Source: Saccharibacillus brassicae
GTDB lineage: Bacteria; Bacillota; Bacilli; Paenibacillales; Paenibacillaceae
Direction of reading: 5' to 3'
Length of the DNA: 64,000 bases
NCBI RefSeq assembly: GCF_006542275.1
Contig: NZ_CP041217.1
Coordinates: forward strand, 1,535,501 to 1,599,500
This document shows positions 17,083 through 25,380 of the stretch, in pieces; position 1 is the stretch's first letter; the number at the start of each line of letters is the position of its first letter. The notes below the pieces were generated by a model. That model saw nothing but the letters and a program-made list of their open reading frames with translations. It searched no databases and had not been told where the DNA came from. The position numbers and the translations under genes are program-made.

Positions 17083-17157
17083 GTTTCTGCGAAACGCGAT
17101 TACTGGCAAGTTTCTTCGAAACTTCGCTGAGTCGCGCGTTTCTGTGAAACGCGATTA
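17083..17157. repeat. sdhA-sdhB spacer: 20-bp direct repeat and three small hairpins
   Basis: GTTTCTGCGAAACGCGATTA (17083-17102) recurs as GTTTCTGTGAAACGCGATTA (17138-17157), 55 bases apart; the second copy includes the sdhA stop codon. Each copy is a GTTTC-NNN-GAAAC hairpin, and a third (AAGTTTC, TTC, GAAACTT; 17109-17125) lies between them. No T tract follows any of them. Confidence 0.85.
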
Positions 17158-18900
17158 ATCTTTCGAGTAATCACGGACGCGGGGCGGGATCAGGGACACG
17201 TCGACTTCCTCGTAGGAAATACTCGGGCCGTCCGGCGTCCAGGCCGCTTTGGTCGTCTTCAGGAACTCTTCGTCGTTACGTACCGGGAAGTCCGGTTTGT
17301 AGTGCGCGCCGCGGCTTTCGTTGCGCAGAAGCGCGCCTTTGGTCATGGCTTCGGACAGCTCCAGCATGTTCCAGAGCTGACGGGTGAAGGCTACGCTGGA
17401 ATTGTTCCATTTGGCCGTATCCATCATGTTGATCTTGCCGTAGCGCTGCTTCAGTTCCTTGATCTTGTTAATCGTCTGCTCCAACTTGTCGTTGTAGCGC
17501 ACGACCGTCATGTTGTCGGTCATCCACTCGCCCAGTTCGCGGTGCAGCACGTACGAGTTCTCCGTACCGCCGTCCATGCCGAGCAGTCGGTTGTAATTGC
17601 CCTGGTGCTTGGCTGTGCTGGCGTCGAACAACGAGCTCGACAGATCGGCCGCCGATTTCTTGAGGCCTTTGATATACTCGACCGCTTTCGGGCCGGCAAT
17701 CATGCCGCCGTAGATCGCCGAGACGAGCGAGTTGGCGCCGAGACGGTTCGCACCGTGGTACTGGTATTCGCATTCGCCGGCCGCGAACAGGCCCGGAATA
17801 TTCGTCATCTGGTTATAGTCGACCCACATGCCGCCCATCGAATAATGTACGGCCGGGAAGATTTTCATCGGGATTTTGCGCGGATCGTCGCCCATGAACT
17901 TCTCGTAGATCTCGATAATGCCGCCGAGTTTGACGTCGAGTTCTTTCGGGTCCTTGTGCGACAGATCCAGATAGACCATGTTCTCGCCGTTGATGCCGAG
18001 CTTCTGGTCTACGCAGACATTGAAGATTTCGCGCGTCGCGATGTCGCGCGGAACGAGGTTGCCGTAAGACGGATATTTCTCTTCGAGGAAATACCACGGC
18101 TTGCCGTCCTTGTACGTCCAGATCCGGCCGCCTTCGCCGCGCGCCGATTCGGACATGAGGCGCAGCTTGTCGTCGCCGGGAATGGCTGTCGGGTGAATCT
18201 GGATGAATTCGCCGTTCGCGTAATGAACGCCCTGCTGGTATACGGCGCTGGCCGCGGTACCGGTATTGATGACCGAGTTGGTCGTTTTGCCGAAAATGAT
18301 GCCGGGTCCGCCGGTCGCCAGGATGACGGCGTCCGCGACGAACGTCTGAATCTCCATCGTGCGCAGGTTCTGCGAGCTGACGCCGCGGCATACGCCTTCG
18401 TCGTCCAGTACCGCGCCGAGGAATTCCCAGTTCTCGTACTTGGTCACGAGGCCGGCGGCCTCGTAACGGCGTACCTGCTCGTCGAGGGCGTACAGCAGCT
18501 GCTGGCCCGTCGTCGCGCCGGCGAACGCCGTGCGGTGGAACTTCGTGCCGCCGAAGCGGCGGAAATCGAGCAGGCCTTCCGGCGTGCGGTTGAACATGAC
18601 GCCCATCCGGTCCATCAGGTGGATGATGCCGGGAGCGGCGTCGCACATCGCTTTGACCGGAGGCTGGTTGGCGAGAAAGTCTCCGCCGTAGACGGTATCG
18701 TCAAAATGGAGCCACGGCGAGTCGCCCTCGCCTTTTGTATTAACCGCGCCGTTGATGCCGCCCTGCGCGCACACGGAGTGCGAACGCTTGACGGGAACGA
18801 CGGAGAATAACTGTACGGGAACGCCGGCTTCGGCCGCTTTGACGGTTGCCATGAGACCCGCAAGCCCTCCGCCGACGATAATAAGTCCGGATTTTGCCAT
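17155..18900 (-). CDS. sdhA: Succinate dehydrogenase flavoprotein subunit
   Basis: Catalytic subunit of complex II, oxidising succinate to fumarate with covalently bound FAD; 581 residues. It has the N-terminal dinucleotide fold (VGGGLAGLMATVKAAEAG) and the flavinylation region RSHSVCAQGGINGA. The substrate-site segment HPTAIPGDDKLRLMSE-SARGEGG and the capping motif YHGANRLGANSLV follow. It overall matches the Bacillus/Paenibacillus SdhA. It starts 17 bases after sdhC and precedes sdhB. Confidence 0.97.
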   Translation of the reverse strand: MAKSGLIIVGGGLAGLMATVKAAEAGVPVQLFSVVPVKRSHSVCAQGGINGAVNTKGEGDSPWLHFDDTVYGGDFLANQPPVKAMCDAAPGIIHLMDRMGVMFNRTPEGLLDFRRFGGTKFHRTAFAGATTGQQLLYALDEQVRRYEAAGLVTKYENWEFLGAVLDDEGVCRGVSSQNLRTMEIQTFVADAVILATGGPGIIFGKTTNSVINTGTAASAVYQQGVHYANGEFIQIHPTAIPGDDKLRLMSESARGEGGRIWTYKDGKPWYFLEEKYPSYGNLVPRDIATREIFNVCVDQKLGINGENMVYLDLSHKDPKELDVKLGGIIEIYEKFMGDDPRKIPMKIFPAVHYSMGGMWVDYNQMTNIPGLFAAGECEYQYHGANRLGANSLVSAIYGGMIAGPKAVEYIKGLKKSAADLSSSLFDASTAKHQGNYNRLLGMDGGTENSYVLHRELGEWMTDNMTVVRYNDKLEQTINKIKELKQRYGKINMMDTAKWNNSSVAFTRQLWNMLELSEAMTKGALLRNESRGAHYKPDFPVRNDEEFLKTTKAAWTPDGPSISYEEVDVSLIPPRVRDYSKD

Positions 18901-18917
18901 GTCTGATTGAGTCCCCC

Positions 18918-19586
18918 TTAACCGATCATTGTTTTCAAAGTCGTCAATACTTGTGCCGTGTTCGCGAACTGATCATCGCGGAAAGCGAACAGCGACAGCA
19001 TGAACAGGGCCGTCACGACTACGAACAGACCCATGCAAATGTAAGAAGAGATGCGCTGTGCGCGCGGACCGACCGTAATGCCCCAGCTGACCAGGAACGC
19101 CCATACGCCGTTGGCGAAGTGGAAAGTCGTTGCAATGACTCCGATCGTGAAGAAAACGAAGAAACCGGGCTGCGTAACCAGTTCATGCATTATGCCGCCG
19201 AGATCGTCATGAGTCGCATTGCCGAAAAGGATCTGTAAACGGGTCGTGTACACATGCCAAATGATGAATACGAAAGCGACTACGCCGCTGATCCGCTGCA
19301 GCACGAAGCGCCAGTTGCGCTCGGTCTTGAAATGTCCGAGATTGGGCTGCGCTTGATAAGCGATGTAAAGTCCGTACACGCCGTGAAAGAGCAGCGGAAG
19401 CCAAATTACAAATATTTCAAGGAAAATAACAAGCGGTAGATCGTTGATTCTGCTTACCGAGTCCCGAAACCCTTGATCTCCGCCTTCATACGCCCCGAAA
19501 TTGGTAATCGCGTGAGTGAGGATGAAAAAGCTTAGCGGAACAACCCCCAATAATGAGTGTACCTTTCTGGCGTAGTAACCTTTCAT
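18918..19586 (-). CDS. sdhC: Succinate dehydrogenase cytochrome b subunit
   Basis: Single membrane anchor of B-type succinate:menaquinone reductase, 222 residues with five predicted helices and two heme-b sites. Histidines suited to heme ligation occur in the helices: HSLLGVVPLSFFILTHAITN near the N-terminus, PLLFHGVYG, IIWHVYTT and TTFHFANGVW. It is first gene of sdhCAB. The ATG at 19586 has GGGGACG upstream. The 5' leader appears long (about 275 bases) if the promoter near 19863 is used. Confidence 0.95.
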   Translation of the reverse strand: MKGYYARKVHSLLGVVPLSFFILTHAITNFGAYEGGDQGFRDSVSRINDLPLVIFLEIFVIWLPLLFHGVYGLYIAYQAQPNLGHFKTERNWRFVLQRISGVVAFVFIIWHVYTTRLQILFGNATHDDLGGIMHELVTQPGFFVFFTIGVIATTFHFANGVWAFLVSWGITVGPRAQRISSYICMGLFVVVTALFMLSLFAFRDDQFANTAQVLTTLKTMIG

Positions 19587-19862
19587 CTGCCGAACCGTCC
19601 CCTTTCATCGTTCGACATTCCGCCGCTTTTCGGAAACGGGTTCCTCCATGCCGCAAAATGCCCTTTAATTAGAACGTTTTCATAAATTCCATAAAGGAAT
19701 TTGCCGCCCTGCCGTTTTCCCCACCCGAAAGCGCGAAAAAACAAAAAAAATTCACGCCATACCATTTCTTCGTGAACAAAGCGACTACCCTTTTATGTTA
19801 CCCCAAAAATTCGGAGAATGGAACCAATATGACGTCTTTTTGAAAACAAAAAATTCCTGCAT

Positions 19863-19892
19863 AGTATATGTAAGCGTGCGTAAACGTTAACG
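19863..19892 (-). promoter_or_regulatory. Candidate sdh promoter overlapped by a cre-like site
   Basis: Minus-strand TTAACG (19885-19890) and TATACT (19863-19868), spacer 16. The plus-strand CGTAAACGTTAACG (19879-19892) agrees with the CcpA cre consensus at 12 of 14 positions and covers the -35, a position suited to glucose repression. Confidence 0.45.
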
Positions 19893-20013
19893 ACTCAACA
19901 ACCGATCAAAAGCGCGCGCTTGCTGGGTTGGTGGCGCCGGAACGCGCCGCTGCGGCGTTCTCACTCCGTTCTCATATCGCTCCAGCCCTACTTATAAGGA
20001 AGCGTTTACAGAT

Positions 20014-20063
20014 AAAAAAGCAAAAAAGGGCGGAATCCGATAAGCTTTCGCTCCGGATTCCGC
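20014..20063 (-). terminator. Terminator of the ktrBA operon
   Basis: GCGGAATCCG (20030-20039) and CGGATTCCGC (20054-20063) form a 10-bp stem; on the minus strand CCTTTTTTGCTTTTTT follows. Confidence 0.85.
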
Positions 20064-20097
20064 TTTGGCCGCCGCGATTGACCTGCCTCGCAGCCTC

Positions 20098-20769
20098 TTA
20101 TTCTTCGATATTGACCACTTCGCGCTCGAACTGCTCGATCCGGTCGTTCGGGCCCGCGATGACCATCACGTCCCCTTCGTGCATCCGGTCGAGCGCCGTC
20201 GGCGCGATCGTCACGCCGGCTTCGGTACGCAGCGCCACGATCGTGCAGCCGAAGCGGCTGCGCGAATTCAGGTCCGCCACCGTACGCGAATTCAGGCAGG
20301 TCGGCACCCGCATCTCCACGATCGAATAATCGTCCGACAGCTTGATGTAATCGAGCAGGTTCGGCGTCACGAGCTGGTGCGCCACGCGGATGCCCATATC
20401 GCGCTCCGGGAAAATGACCTGGTCGACGCCGATCTTCTCCAGCGCCCGCCCGTGCAGGACGGTGATCGCTTTGGCGACCACCTTTTTGACGCCGAGTTCC
20501 TTGAGCAGAATCGCGGCCAGGATGCTCGTCTGCATATTCTCCCCGATCGCGACGATGCCGCAGTCGAAATTGCGAATGCCGAGCGAACGCAGCATTTCTT
20601 CGTCCGTCGCGTCCGCAACCGCCGCATACGTGAAGCGGCCGCCGACTTCTTCGACCACTTCCTCGCTGCGGTCGACGCCCATGACTTCATACCCGAGCTC
20701 GATCAGTTCCATGCCGAGGCTCATGCCGAAGCGCCCCAGTCCGATCACTACGAATTGTTGTGTGCCCAA
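20098..20769 (-). CDS. ktrA: Potassium uptake regulatory subunit (KtrA/KtrC, TrkA family)
   Basis: Cytoplasmic RCK gating subunit of the Ktr potassium channel-transporter, 223 residues. Its N-terminal Rossmann domain begins QQFVVIGLGRFGMSLGMELI, with the acidic ribose-binding residue in VMGVDRSEE; it binds ATP/ADP or NAD(H). The C-terminal TrkA_C domain (about 140-220) includes DYSIVEMRVP and ends FEREVVNIEE. It lies 15 bases after ktrB in the same operon. Ktr systems in bacilli are needed for osmotic adaptation and are controlled by c-di-AMP through this C-terminal domain. KtrA and KtrC paralogues cannot be told apart with certainty. Confidence 0.93.
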   Translation of the reverse strand: MGTQQFVVIGLGRFGMSLGMELIELGYEVMGVDRSEEVVEEVGGRFTYAAVADATDEEMLRSLGIRNFDCGIVAIGENMQTSILAAILLKELGVKKVVAKAITVLHGRALEKIGVDQVIFPERDMGIRVAHQLVTPNLLDYIKLSDDYSIVEMRVPTCLNSRTVADLNSRSRFGCTIVALRTEAGVTIAPTALDRMHEGDVMVIAGPNDRIEQFEREVVNIEE

Positions 20770-20784
20770 TGCGGATGCATCTCC

Positions 20785-22125
20785 TTAACCAATAATAATT
20801 TTGCCTTCGGGATACCGGAATTTCTCGGACGTTTTTCTCGGCTTGAGCGCGTACACGAGCGTCAGCAGGCCGACCCGGCCGGCGAACATCGTCAGCGCGA
20901 TCATGATTTTGCCGAACGTCGACAGCTCGGGCGTCAGCCCCAGCGACAAGCCGACCGTACCGAACGCCGAAGTCGTCTCGAACAGCACCACCATGAAATC
21001 ATGCCCTTCCGTCGCGGACAGCAGCATGGCGACGCCGATTACGAGCGCAAGCGCGAGCAGAATGATCGTCAGCGCTTTGAGGATACGTTCGCGGGCCAGA
21101 CGCTGCCGGAAAAAGACGACGTCTTCATGTCCGCGCATCATCGCGATCATGGCGCCGATCGTCACCGCGAACGTGGTCGTCTTGATCCCGCCGCCTGTCG
21201 ATCCCGGCGAAGCGCCGATAAACATCAGGATCAGCAGCAGGAAATGCGTCGCCTGGTGCAGCTGGGTAAGATCCACGGAATTGATGCCCGCCGTGCGCGG
21301 AGTGACGGATTGCAGCAGCGCGCCCCACAGCCGGCCTCCCCAGTCCATGCCGCCAAGCGTGCCCGGATTGCCCCATTCGAACAGCAGGATAATGACGGCT
21401 CCGAACAGAATGAGCAGCCCCGTCGTGGACAGGACGACTTTGGAGTGCATCGACAGCTTCTTTTTGTGCCGGTAATCGGCCAGATCGGACAAGACGATGA
21501 ACCCGAGGCCGCCGCTTACGATCAACCCCACCGAGACGAGGTTCATGACCGGGTCGTCCGCGTAATCGGTCAGGCTGCGGAAATCGCCGAAGATATCGAA
21601 GCCCGCATTGTTGAAAAAAGAAACCGAATGAAAAATGCCGAAATACAGCGCCCGGCCGAGCGGCATGTCGAAAGCGAGCCGAATCGCGAACAGCAGCGCC
21701 CCGACCGCCTCGATCGCCAGGGAATAATAAATGACCCGCCGGATCAGCCGCACGATGCCTTCGACCGAGCCCTGGTTCATCGCTTCCTGCAGCAGCAGGC
21801 GGTCGCGCAGCGAGAGGCGGCGCTGGAACACCAGCGCGAACAGCGTGGCCATCGTCATGAAGCCGAGGCCGCCGATCTGAATCAAGACGATAATGACCGT
21901 CTGGCCGAACGCATTGAAAAACGTGCCGGTATCGACCACGACGAGCCCCGTCACGCAGACGGCGGACGTCGCGGTGAAAAAGGCGTCGATCAGCGGCAGC
22001 GGCTGCCCGGTGTGGTTGGCCGCCGGAAGCCTCAGCAGCAGCGTGCCGAGCAGGACCAGCACCGCATAGCCGATCGCCAAAATTTGCGGCGGAGCGAATC
22101 TTAATTTGGGAACCGCCATTGCCAT
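20785..22125 (-). CDS. ktrB: Potassium uptake membrane subunit (KtrB/KtrD, TrkH family)
   Basis: Ion-conducting subunit, 446 residues, with four pseudo-repeated M1-P-M2 units. Selectivity-filter regions are visible: TSAVCVTGLVVVDTGTFF, SFFNNAGFDIFGD, SVTPRTAGINSVD and TSAFGTVGLSLGL. The gate loop GASPGSTGGGIKTTT is also present. The start MAMAVPKLRF at 22125 is preferred because AAAGGGGAGG precedes it; an upstream ATG at 22164 is in frame but lacks this. It is co-transcribed with ktrA. Confidence 0.94.
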   Translation of the reverse strand: MAMAVPKLRFAPPQILAIGYAVLVLLGTLLLRLPAANHTGQPLPLIDAFFTATSAVCVTGLVVVDTGTFFNAFGQTVIIVLIQIGGLGFMTMATLFALVFQRRLSLRDRLLLQEAMNQGSVEGIVRLIRRVIYYSLAIEAVGALLFAIRLAFDMPLGRALYFGIFHSVSFFNNAGFDIFGDFRSLTDYADDPVMNLVSVGLIVSGGLGFIVLSDLADYRHKKKLSMHSKVVLSTTGLLILFGAVIILLFEWGNPGTLGGMDWGGRLWGALLQSVTPRTAGINSVDLTQLHQATHFLLLILMFIGASPGSTGGGIKTTTFAVTIGAMIAMMRGHEDVVFFRQRLARERILKALTIILLALALVIGVAMLLSATEGHDFMVVLFETTSAFGTVGLSLGLTPELSTFGKIMIALTMFAGRVGLLTLVYALKPRKTSEKFRYPEGKIIIG

Positions 22126-22334
22126 TTCTTCGCGCCTCCCCTTTCTGTTGCGAACTTCGTCCATTTAATGAAAGCAGTCGTCCTATTATATGCGCACGCG
22201 CTCTCTTCCCACAACTACGATTTGGGCGACAAAGCGATCGGCGAAGCCCCGTTGTGGTATCGGACTTTCGGAATATGGTATTTTAGAGAAAGGTATCCGG
22301 CTTTCCGGTACGAAATCAAGCAAGGGGGAGAACC

Positions 22335-24125
22335 ATGACAGACCCGCAGCAGCGCATTTTGCGCGTGAATTACAAAAGACTCGGCCTGGCCGCGGCCATC
22401 GCGCTGGTCGTTTATTTCCTCTTCAACTTCACGACCTTGTTCCAGAGCGACATGACCCAGCAGGAAGCCTACTCGCTGATCAGCGAGCAGCAGGCGGCAG
22501 CGGCCGCGACGACGTTCGCTGCCGACGAGCTTGGCATCTCCGCGCCGCTCGGCAGTCCTACGGTCAGCTATCGCAGCGACTCGGACCTGTACGGCTACCT
22601 GTCCCGCGAAGGGCTGACCGGCGAGTACGACGCGAGCTACGCCGAGCGTTTCCCGTACGAGATGTTCCGCGTCGCTTACGAGTACGACGAAAGCGGCATC
22701 GAGCGCAAGCTCTCGATCGACGTGGGCGCGCAGTCCGGCCGGGTCGTCGCTTTCAACGATCTGCCGGCCAATTACGCCGAGCAGCTGACGGAAGCGAACG
22801 TGCCGCCGGCACCGCTCGAAGACCAGACGCTGCTGGCCGAAGACAAAGAGAAGATCGCCCTGCCGCTCCTGCAGAAGCTCGGCCTGGACCCGGCGGAGCT
22901 TGAGCGCACTTCCGCCGACGACGATTTCGGCCTCGCCTATACGTCTTCTTCCGCCAAAGTCGGCGAAAGCGTGCTGAACGTCAACGCGACGTTCGAAGAC
23001 GAACAAGTCGCTTCGATCCGGGCGAACTTCAGCGTGCCGGCTTCGTACACGTCGTACGTCAACGAACAGAAAAGCTGGGCGGAGATCATGACCTACGGCG
23101 GCTACATGCTGCTCACGTTCGTGCTGGGCGTGCTCGCCATCATCTACGCCTTCGTGCTGAAACGACATGCTTCGTTCACCCGCGGCCTGTTCCTGTCGCT
23201 GTTCTATTACGCGGTATCGGTCTTCTCCGTATGGAACTCGCGTCCGTACTTCGAAGGCGCGAACTATTCCGACTTCATGTTCATCGTGACGCTCCTGCTT
23301 CAGATCGTTCTCGGCTTCTTCATGGCGGCGTCGCTGTATTTCTCGTTCGTCGCCGGAGACGCCATGTGGCGCAGCCAGGGACGCAATATGTGGGCGCGCC
23401 GCGGGGAACCCGCTTACGGACGCCATGTCTGGGAATCGGTCAAGACCGGCTATCTGTGGGCGCTGATCCTGCTCGCGGTACAGGCCGTGCTCTTCTTCGT
23501 GCTCGAACGCACGCTTGGCGTGTTCTCGACGACCGACGATTCCCAGTCCACGTACAATATGATGTATCCGTGGCTGTTCCCGATTCTGGCCTGGATGGCC
23601 GGCATCTCCGAAGAAGCGATCTACCGGCTGTTCGGTATTCCGATGGTCAAAAAGATCGTGCGCAGCACCGTGCTGGCCAGTATCATCACTTCGCTCATCT
23701 GGGCGCTGGGCCACACGCTGTACCCGATCTATCCCGTCATCACGCGGCCGATCGAGCTGCTGTTCCTCGGCCTGCTGTTCAGCTTCATCTTCCTGCGCTA
23801 CGGCTATATTACGGCCATGTTCGCGCACGTCGTGTTCGACAGCATCCTGATGGGACTCAGCCTGATCTTCATGGGCACGGCGACTTACGTCGTCGTGGGC
23901 ATCGTCTCGATCGTGATGCCGGCGATCGTCGCTCTGGTCATCTACCTGATCTACCGCAAAGACAAGCCGCGTCCCGCGGACGGCACTCCGCCGGGCGGAC
24001 GCGGCCTGCCGGAGCGGGAAGCGGAACGTCCGCAGCCTCAGCCGGCCCTGCCGGCCGACGAAGATGCGGCGCGCCGTACGCCGGGCTGGTCGCTCTCCAA
24101 AGACGACCGTCCGCCTTCCATTTAA
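22335..24125 (+). CDS. CPBP-family intramembrane metalloprotease
   Basis: 596-residue membrane protein. One N-terminal helix anchors a ~220-residue extracytoplasmic region (about 35-240) of no recognised fold. It is followed by about eight membrane helices bearing the CPBP/Abi motifs: SEEAIYRLFG (paired Glu with Arg), WALGHTLYP, and AHVVFDSILM. The ending is hydrophilic and Pro/Arg/Glu-rich. CPBP proteins are Rce1-like glutamyl proteases involved in peptide or prenyl-protein processing and bacteriocin self-protection; the large ectodomain is not typical of the simplest members. The substrate is unknown. It is monocistronic with a terminator downstream. Confidence 0.88.
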   Translation: MTDPQQRILRVNYKRLGLAAAIALVVYFLFNFTTLFQSDMTQQEAYSLISEQQAAAAATTFAADELGISAPLGSPTVSYRSDSDLYGYLSREGLTGEYDASYAERFPYEMFRVAYEYDESGIERKLSIDVGAQSGRVVAFNDLPANYAEQLTEANVPPAPLEDQTLLAEDKEKIALPLLQKLGLDPAELERTSADDDFGLAYTSSSAKVGESVLNVNATFEDEQVASIRANFSVPASYTSYVNEQKSWAEIMTYGGYMLLTFVLGVLAIIYAFVLKRHASFTRGLFLSLFYYAVSVFSVWNSRPYFEGANYSDFMFIVTLLLQIVLGFFMAASLYFSFVAGDAMWRSQGRNMWARRGEPAYGRHVWESVKTGYLWALILLAVQAVLFFVLERTLGVFSTTDDSQSTYNMMYPWLFPILAWMAGISEEAIYRLFGIPMVKKIVRSTVLASIITSLIWALGHTLYPIYPVITRPIELLFLGLLFSFIFLRYGYITAMFAHVVFDSILMGLSLIFMGTATYVVVGIVSIVMPAIVALVIYLIYRKDKPRPADGTPPGGRGLPEREAERPQPQPALPADEDAARRTPGWSLSKDDRPPSI

Positions 24126-24156
24126 TTTCCGAATCTGTCCAAGCAATTCGAACGAC

Positions 24157-24193
24157 AAAAGGCTTCGCCCTGTACAGGGCGAAGCCTTTTTTT
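24157..24193. terminator. Bidirectional terminator between CPBP gene and mrpG
   Basis: A perfect 16-bp stem (24157-24172 with 24175-24190; core GGCTTCGCCC/GGGCGAAGCC) with a two-base loop, T-run on the plus strand and a shorter one on the minus strand. It serves both convergent genes. Confidence 0.9.
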
Positions 24194-24231
24194 GCGTTGT
24201 GAACCCAATCGAACTCAAGGCCAAATCGGGC

Positions 24232-24630
24232 TCAAGGCCGTTTCGGCCCTTCTTTTTCCAAAGTGGTGTCCGGCGCGGGAGTGCCCGCCTGCTCCAGCAC
24301 GTCCTTGAAATCGTCCCGCACGCTGCCGGTCCACATCTTGACGCCGGAACGATAGGCCGCGCGCCCGTTCAGATGCCCGGCTACCGGGGACGTGAGGAAC
24401 ACGAACACGATCGCGAGCAGCAGCTTCACGTCGATCTCGCCGTCCGCCGCCCAGAAGTACACAAAAGCGCCGCCCAAGATGAACAGTACGCCGAGCGCCG
24501 CGCTTTTGGTCGCCGCATGCGAGCGGAGATACACGTCGGGCAGACGGATCAGGCCGAACGCGCTGATCGCGCAGAACACAGCTCCGGCCAGCGCCAGCAG
24601 GGCGGATATCCATTCAACGATCGTCGCCAT
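24232..24630 (-). CDS. mrpG: Na+/H+ antiporter subunit G
   Basis: 132-residue subunit of the Mrp multisubunit monovalent cation/proton antiporter. Three membrane helices and the family stretch FGLIRLPDVYLRSHAATKSA identify MnhG/MrpG. The C-terminal ~40 residues (after HLNGRAAYRSG) are hydrophilic and somewhat longer than in minimal homologues. It overlaps mrpF by 17 bases and is last in the operon. Confidence 0.95.
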   Translation of the reverse strand: MATIVEWISALLALAGAVFCAISAFGLIRLPDVYLRSHAATKSAALGVLFILGGAFVYFWAADGEIDVKLLLAIVFVFLTSPVAGHLNGRAAYRSGVKMWTGSVRDDFKDVLEQAGTPAPDTTLEKEGPKRP

Positions 24631-24898
24631 CTTCGATCACGCTCCCTCTTTCGATATACCGGGCCAACACCGTCGTGCCGATAAAAGTCAAAATGCCGAT
24701 GACGAGAATAATTTCGATCAACGCGCGCGTGTCGAGCAGCATGCAGAACACGGCGATCATGGCCAGCAGATTGATGCCGATCGTGTCGAGCGCGGCGATA
24801 CGGTCCGAACGGCTCGGACCGGCGATCAGCCGGTACATGCAGCCGAGCACGGCAAGCGTCAGAATGACCAGCGCGGCCGTCAATACAAACGTTATCAC
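24614..24898 (-). CDS. mrpF: Na+/H+ antiporter subunit F
   Basis: 94-residue subunit with three helices. The sequence RLIAGPSRSDRIAALDTIG contains the conserved GPxxxDRxxALD motif of MnhF/MrpF. It overlaps mrpE by 4 bases (ATGA) and mrpG by 17, indicating tight translational coupling for stoichiometric assembly of the complex. Confidence 0.95.
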   Translation of the reverse strand: MITFVLTAALVILTLAVLGCMYRLIAGPSRSDRIAALDTIGINLLAMIAVFCMLLDTRALIEIILVIGILTFIGTTVLARYIERGSVIEDGDDR

Positions 24899-25374
24899 GA
24901 TCGGGTCACCTCCATAATCGCTTTTTCGAACGTCGACCGAATCCCGGCCGCCATCTCGTCCGCATCCGTGATGTTCATGGCGTGAATGTACAGCACCTCG
25001 TTATCGCCCGACACTTCAAGCGTCAGCGTGCCCGGGGTCAGACAGATCAGGCAGGACAGAATCGTCACTTCCCAATCGGAGCGAAGCTCGGTCCGGTATT
25101 CGAAAATGCCGGGATGCAGATCCAGCTTGGGACGCAGAATCCGGCCCATCACGTCGAAACTGGAGATAAACAGCTCGCGGCCGAAAATAAGCAGCAGCTT
25201 GAGAACCGCCCAGAGCTTGGTGAGGTAAAAAGGTTCCGGCCGAAATTTGCGCACGACGAGCAGAATCAGGATACCGAGGACGTAGCCGACGACAAAACCG
25301 GAGAAGGTCCAGTTTCCGTTCAGCATCATCCAGACGAAAGCGATCATCAGATTCAGTAAAATTTGAAAAGGCAT
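24895..25374 (-). CDS. mrpE: Na+/H+ antiporter subunit E
   Basis: 159-residue subunit, with two N-terminal helices (QILLNLMIAFVWMMLNGNWT) and a cytoplasmic domain containing TVILSCLICLTPGTLTLEV, split over the family core (CLICLTPGTL). It is placed between mrpD and mrpF as in all Mrp operons. The gap from mrpD is 6 bases. Confidence 0.95.
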   Translation of the reverse strand: MPFQILLNLMIAFVWMMLNGNWTFSGFVVGYVLGILILLVVRKFRPEPFYLTKLWAVLKLLLIFGRELFISSFDVMGRILRPKLDLHPGIFEYRTELRSDWEVTILSCLICLTPGTLTLEVSGDNEVLYIHAMNITDADEMAAGIRSTFEKAIMEVTRS

Positions 25375-25380
25375 GTCGAT

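Larger units (their letters stand above)
19587..20097. other. Intergenic region between sdhC and ktrA
   Basis: About 510 bases without a credible gene. It holds the sdh promoter and cre-like site (19863-19892) and the ktr terminator (20014-20063). The ~275 bases between the promoter and sdhC are A/T-rich near 19750-19860; no riboswitch class was recognised. Confidence 0.5.

Noticed and set aside
19583-19765. 60-residue minus-strand frame upstream of sdhC
   Set aside because: It overlaps the sdhC start, is Phe/Gly-rich by composition and has no ribosome site.
20065-22104. 679-codon plus-strand frame opposite ktrBA
   Set aside because: Antisense shadow of two clear membrane/Rossmann genes; its translation is low-complexity Arg/Gln/His/Asp, typical of GC-rich antisense frames.
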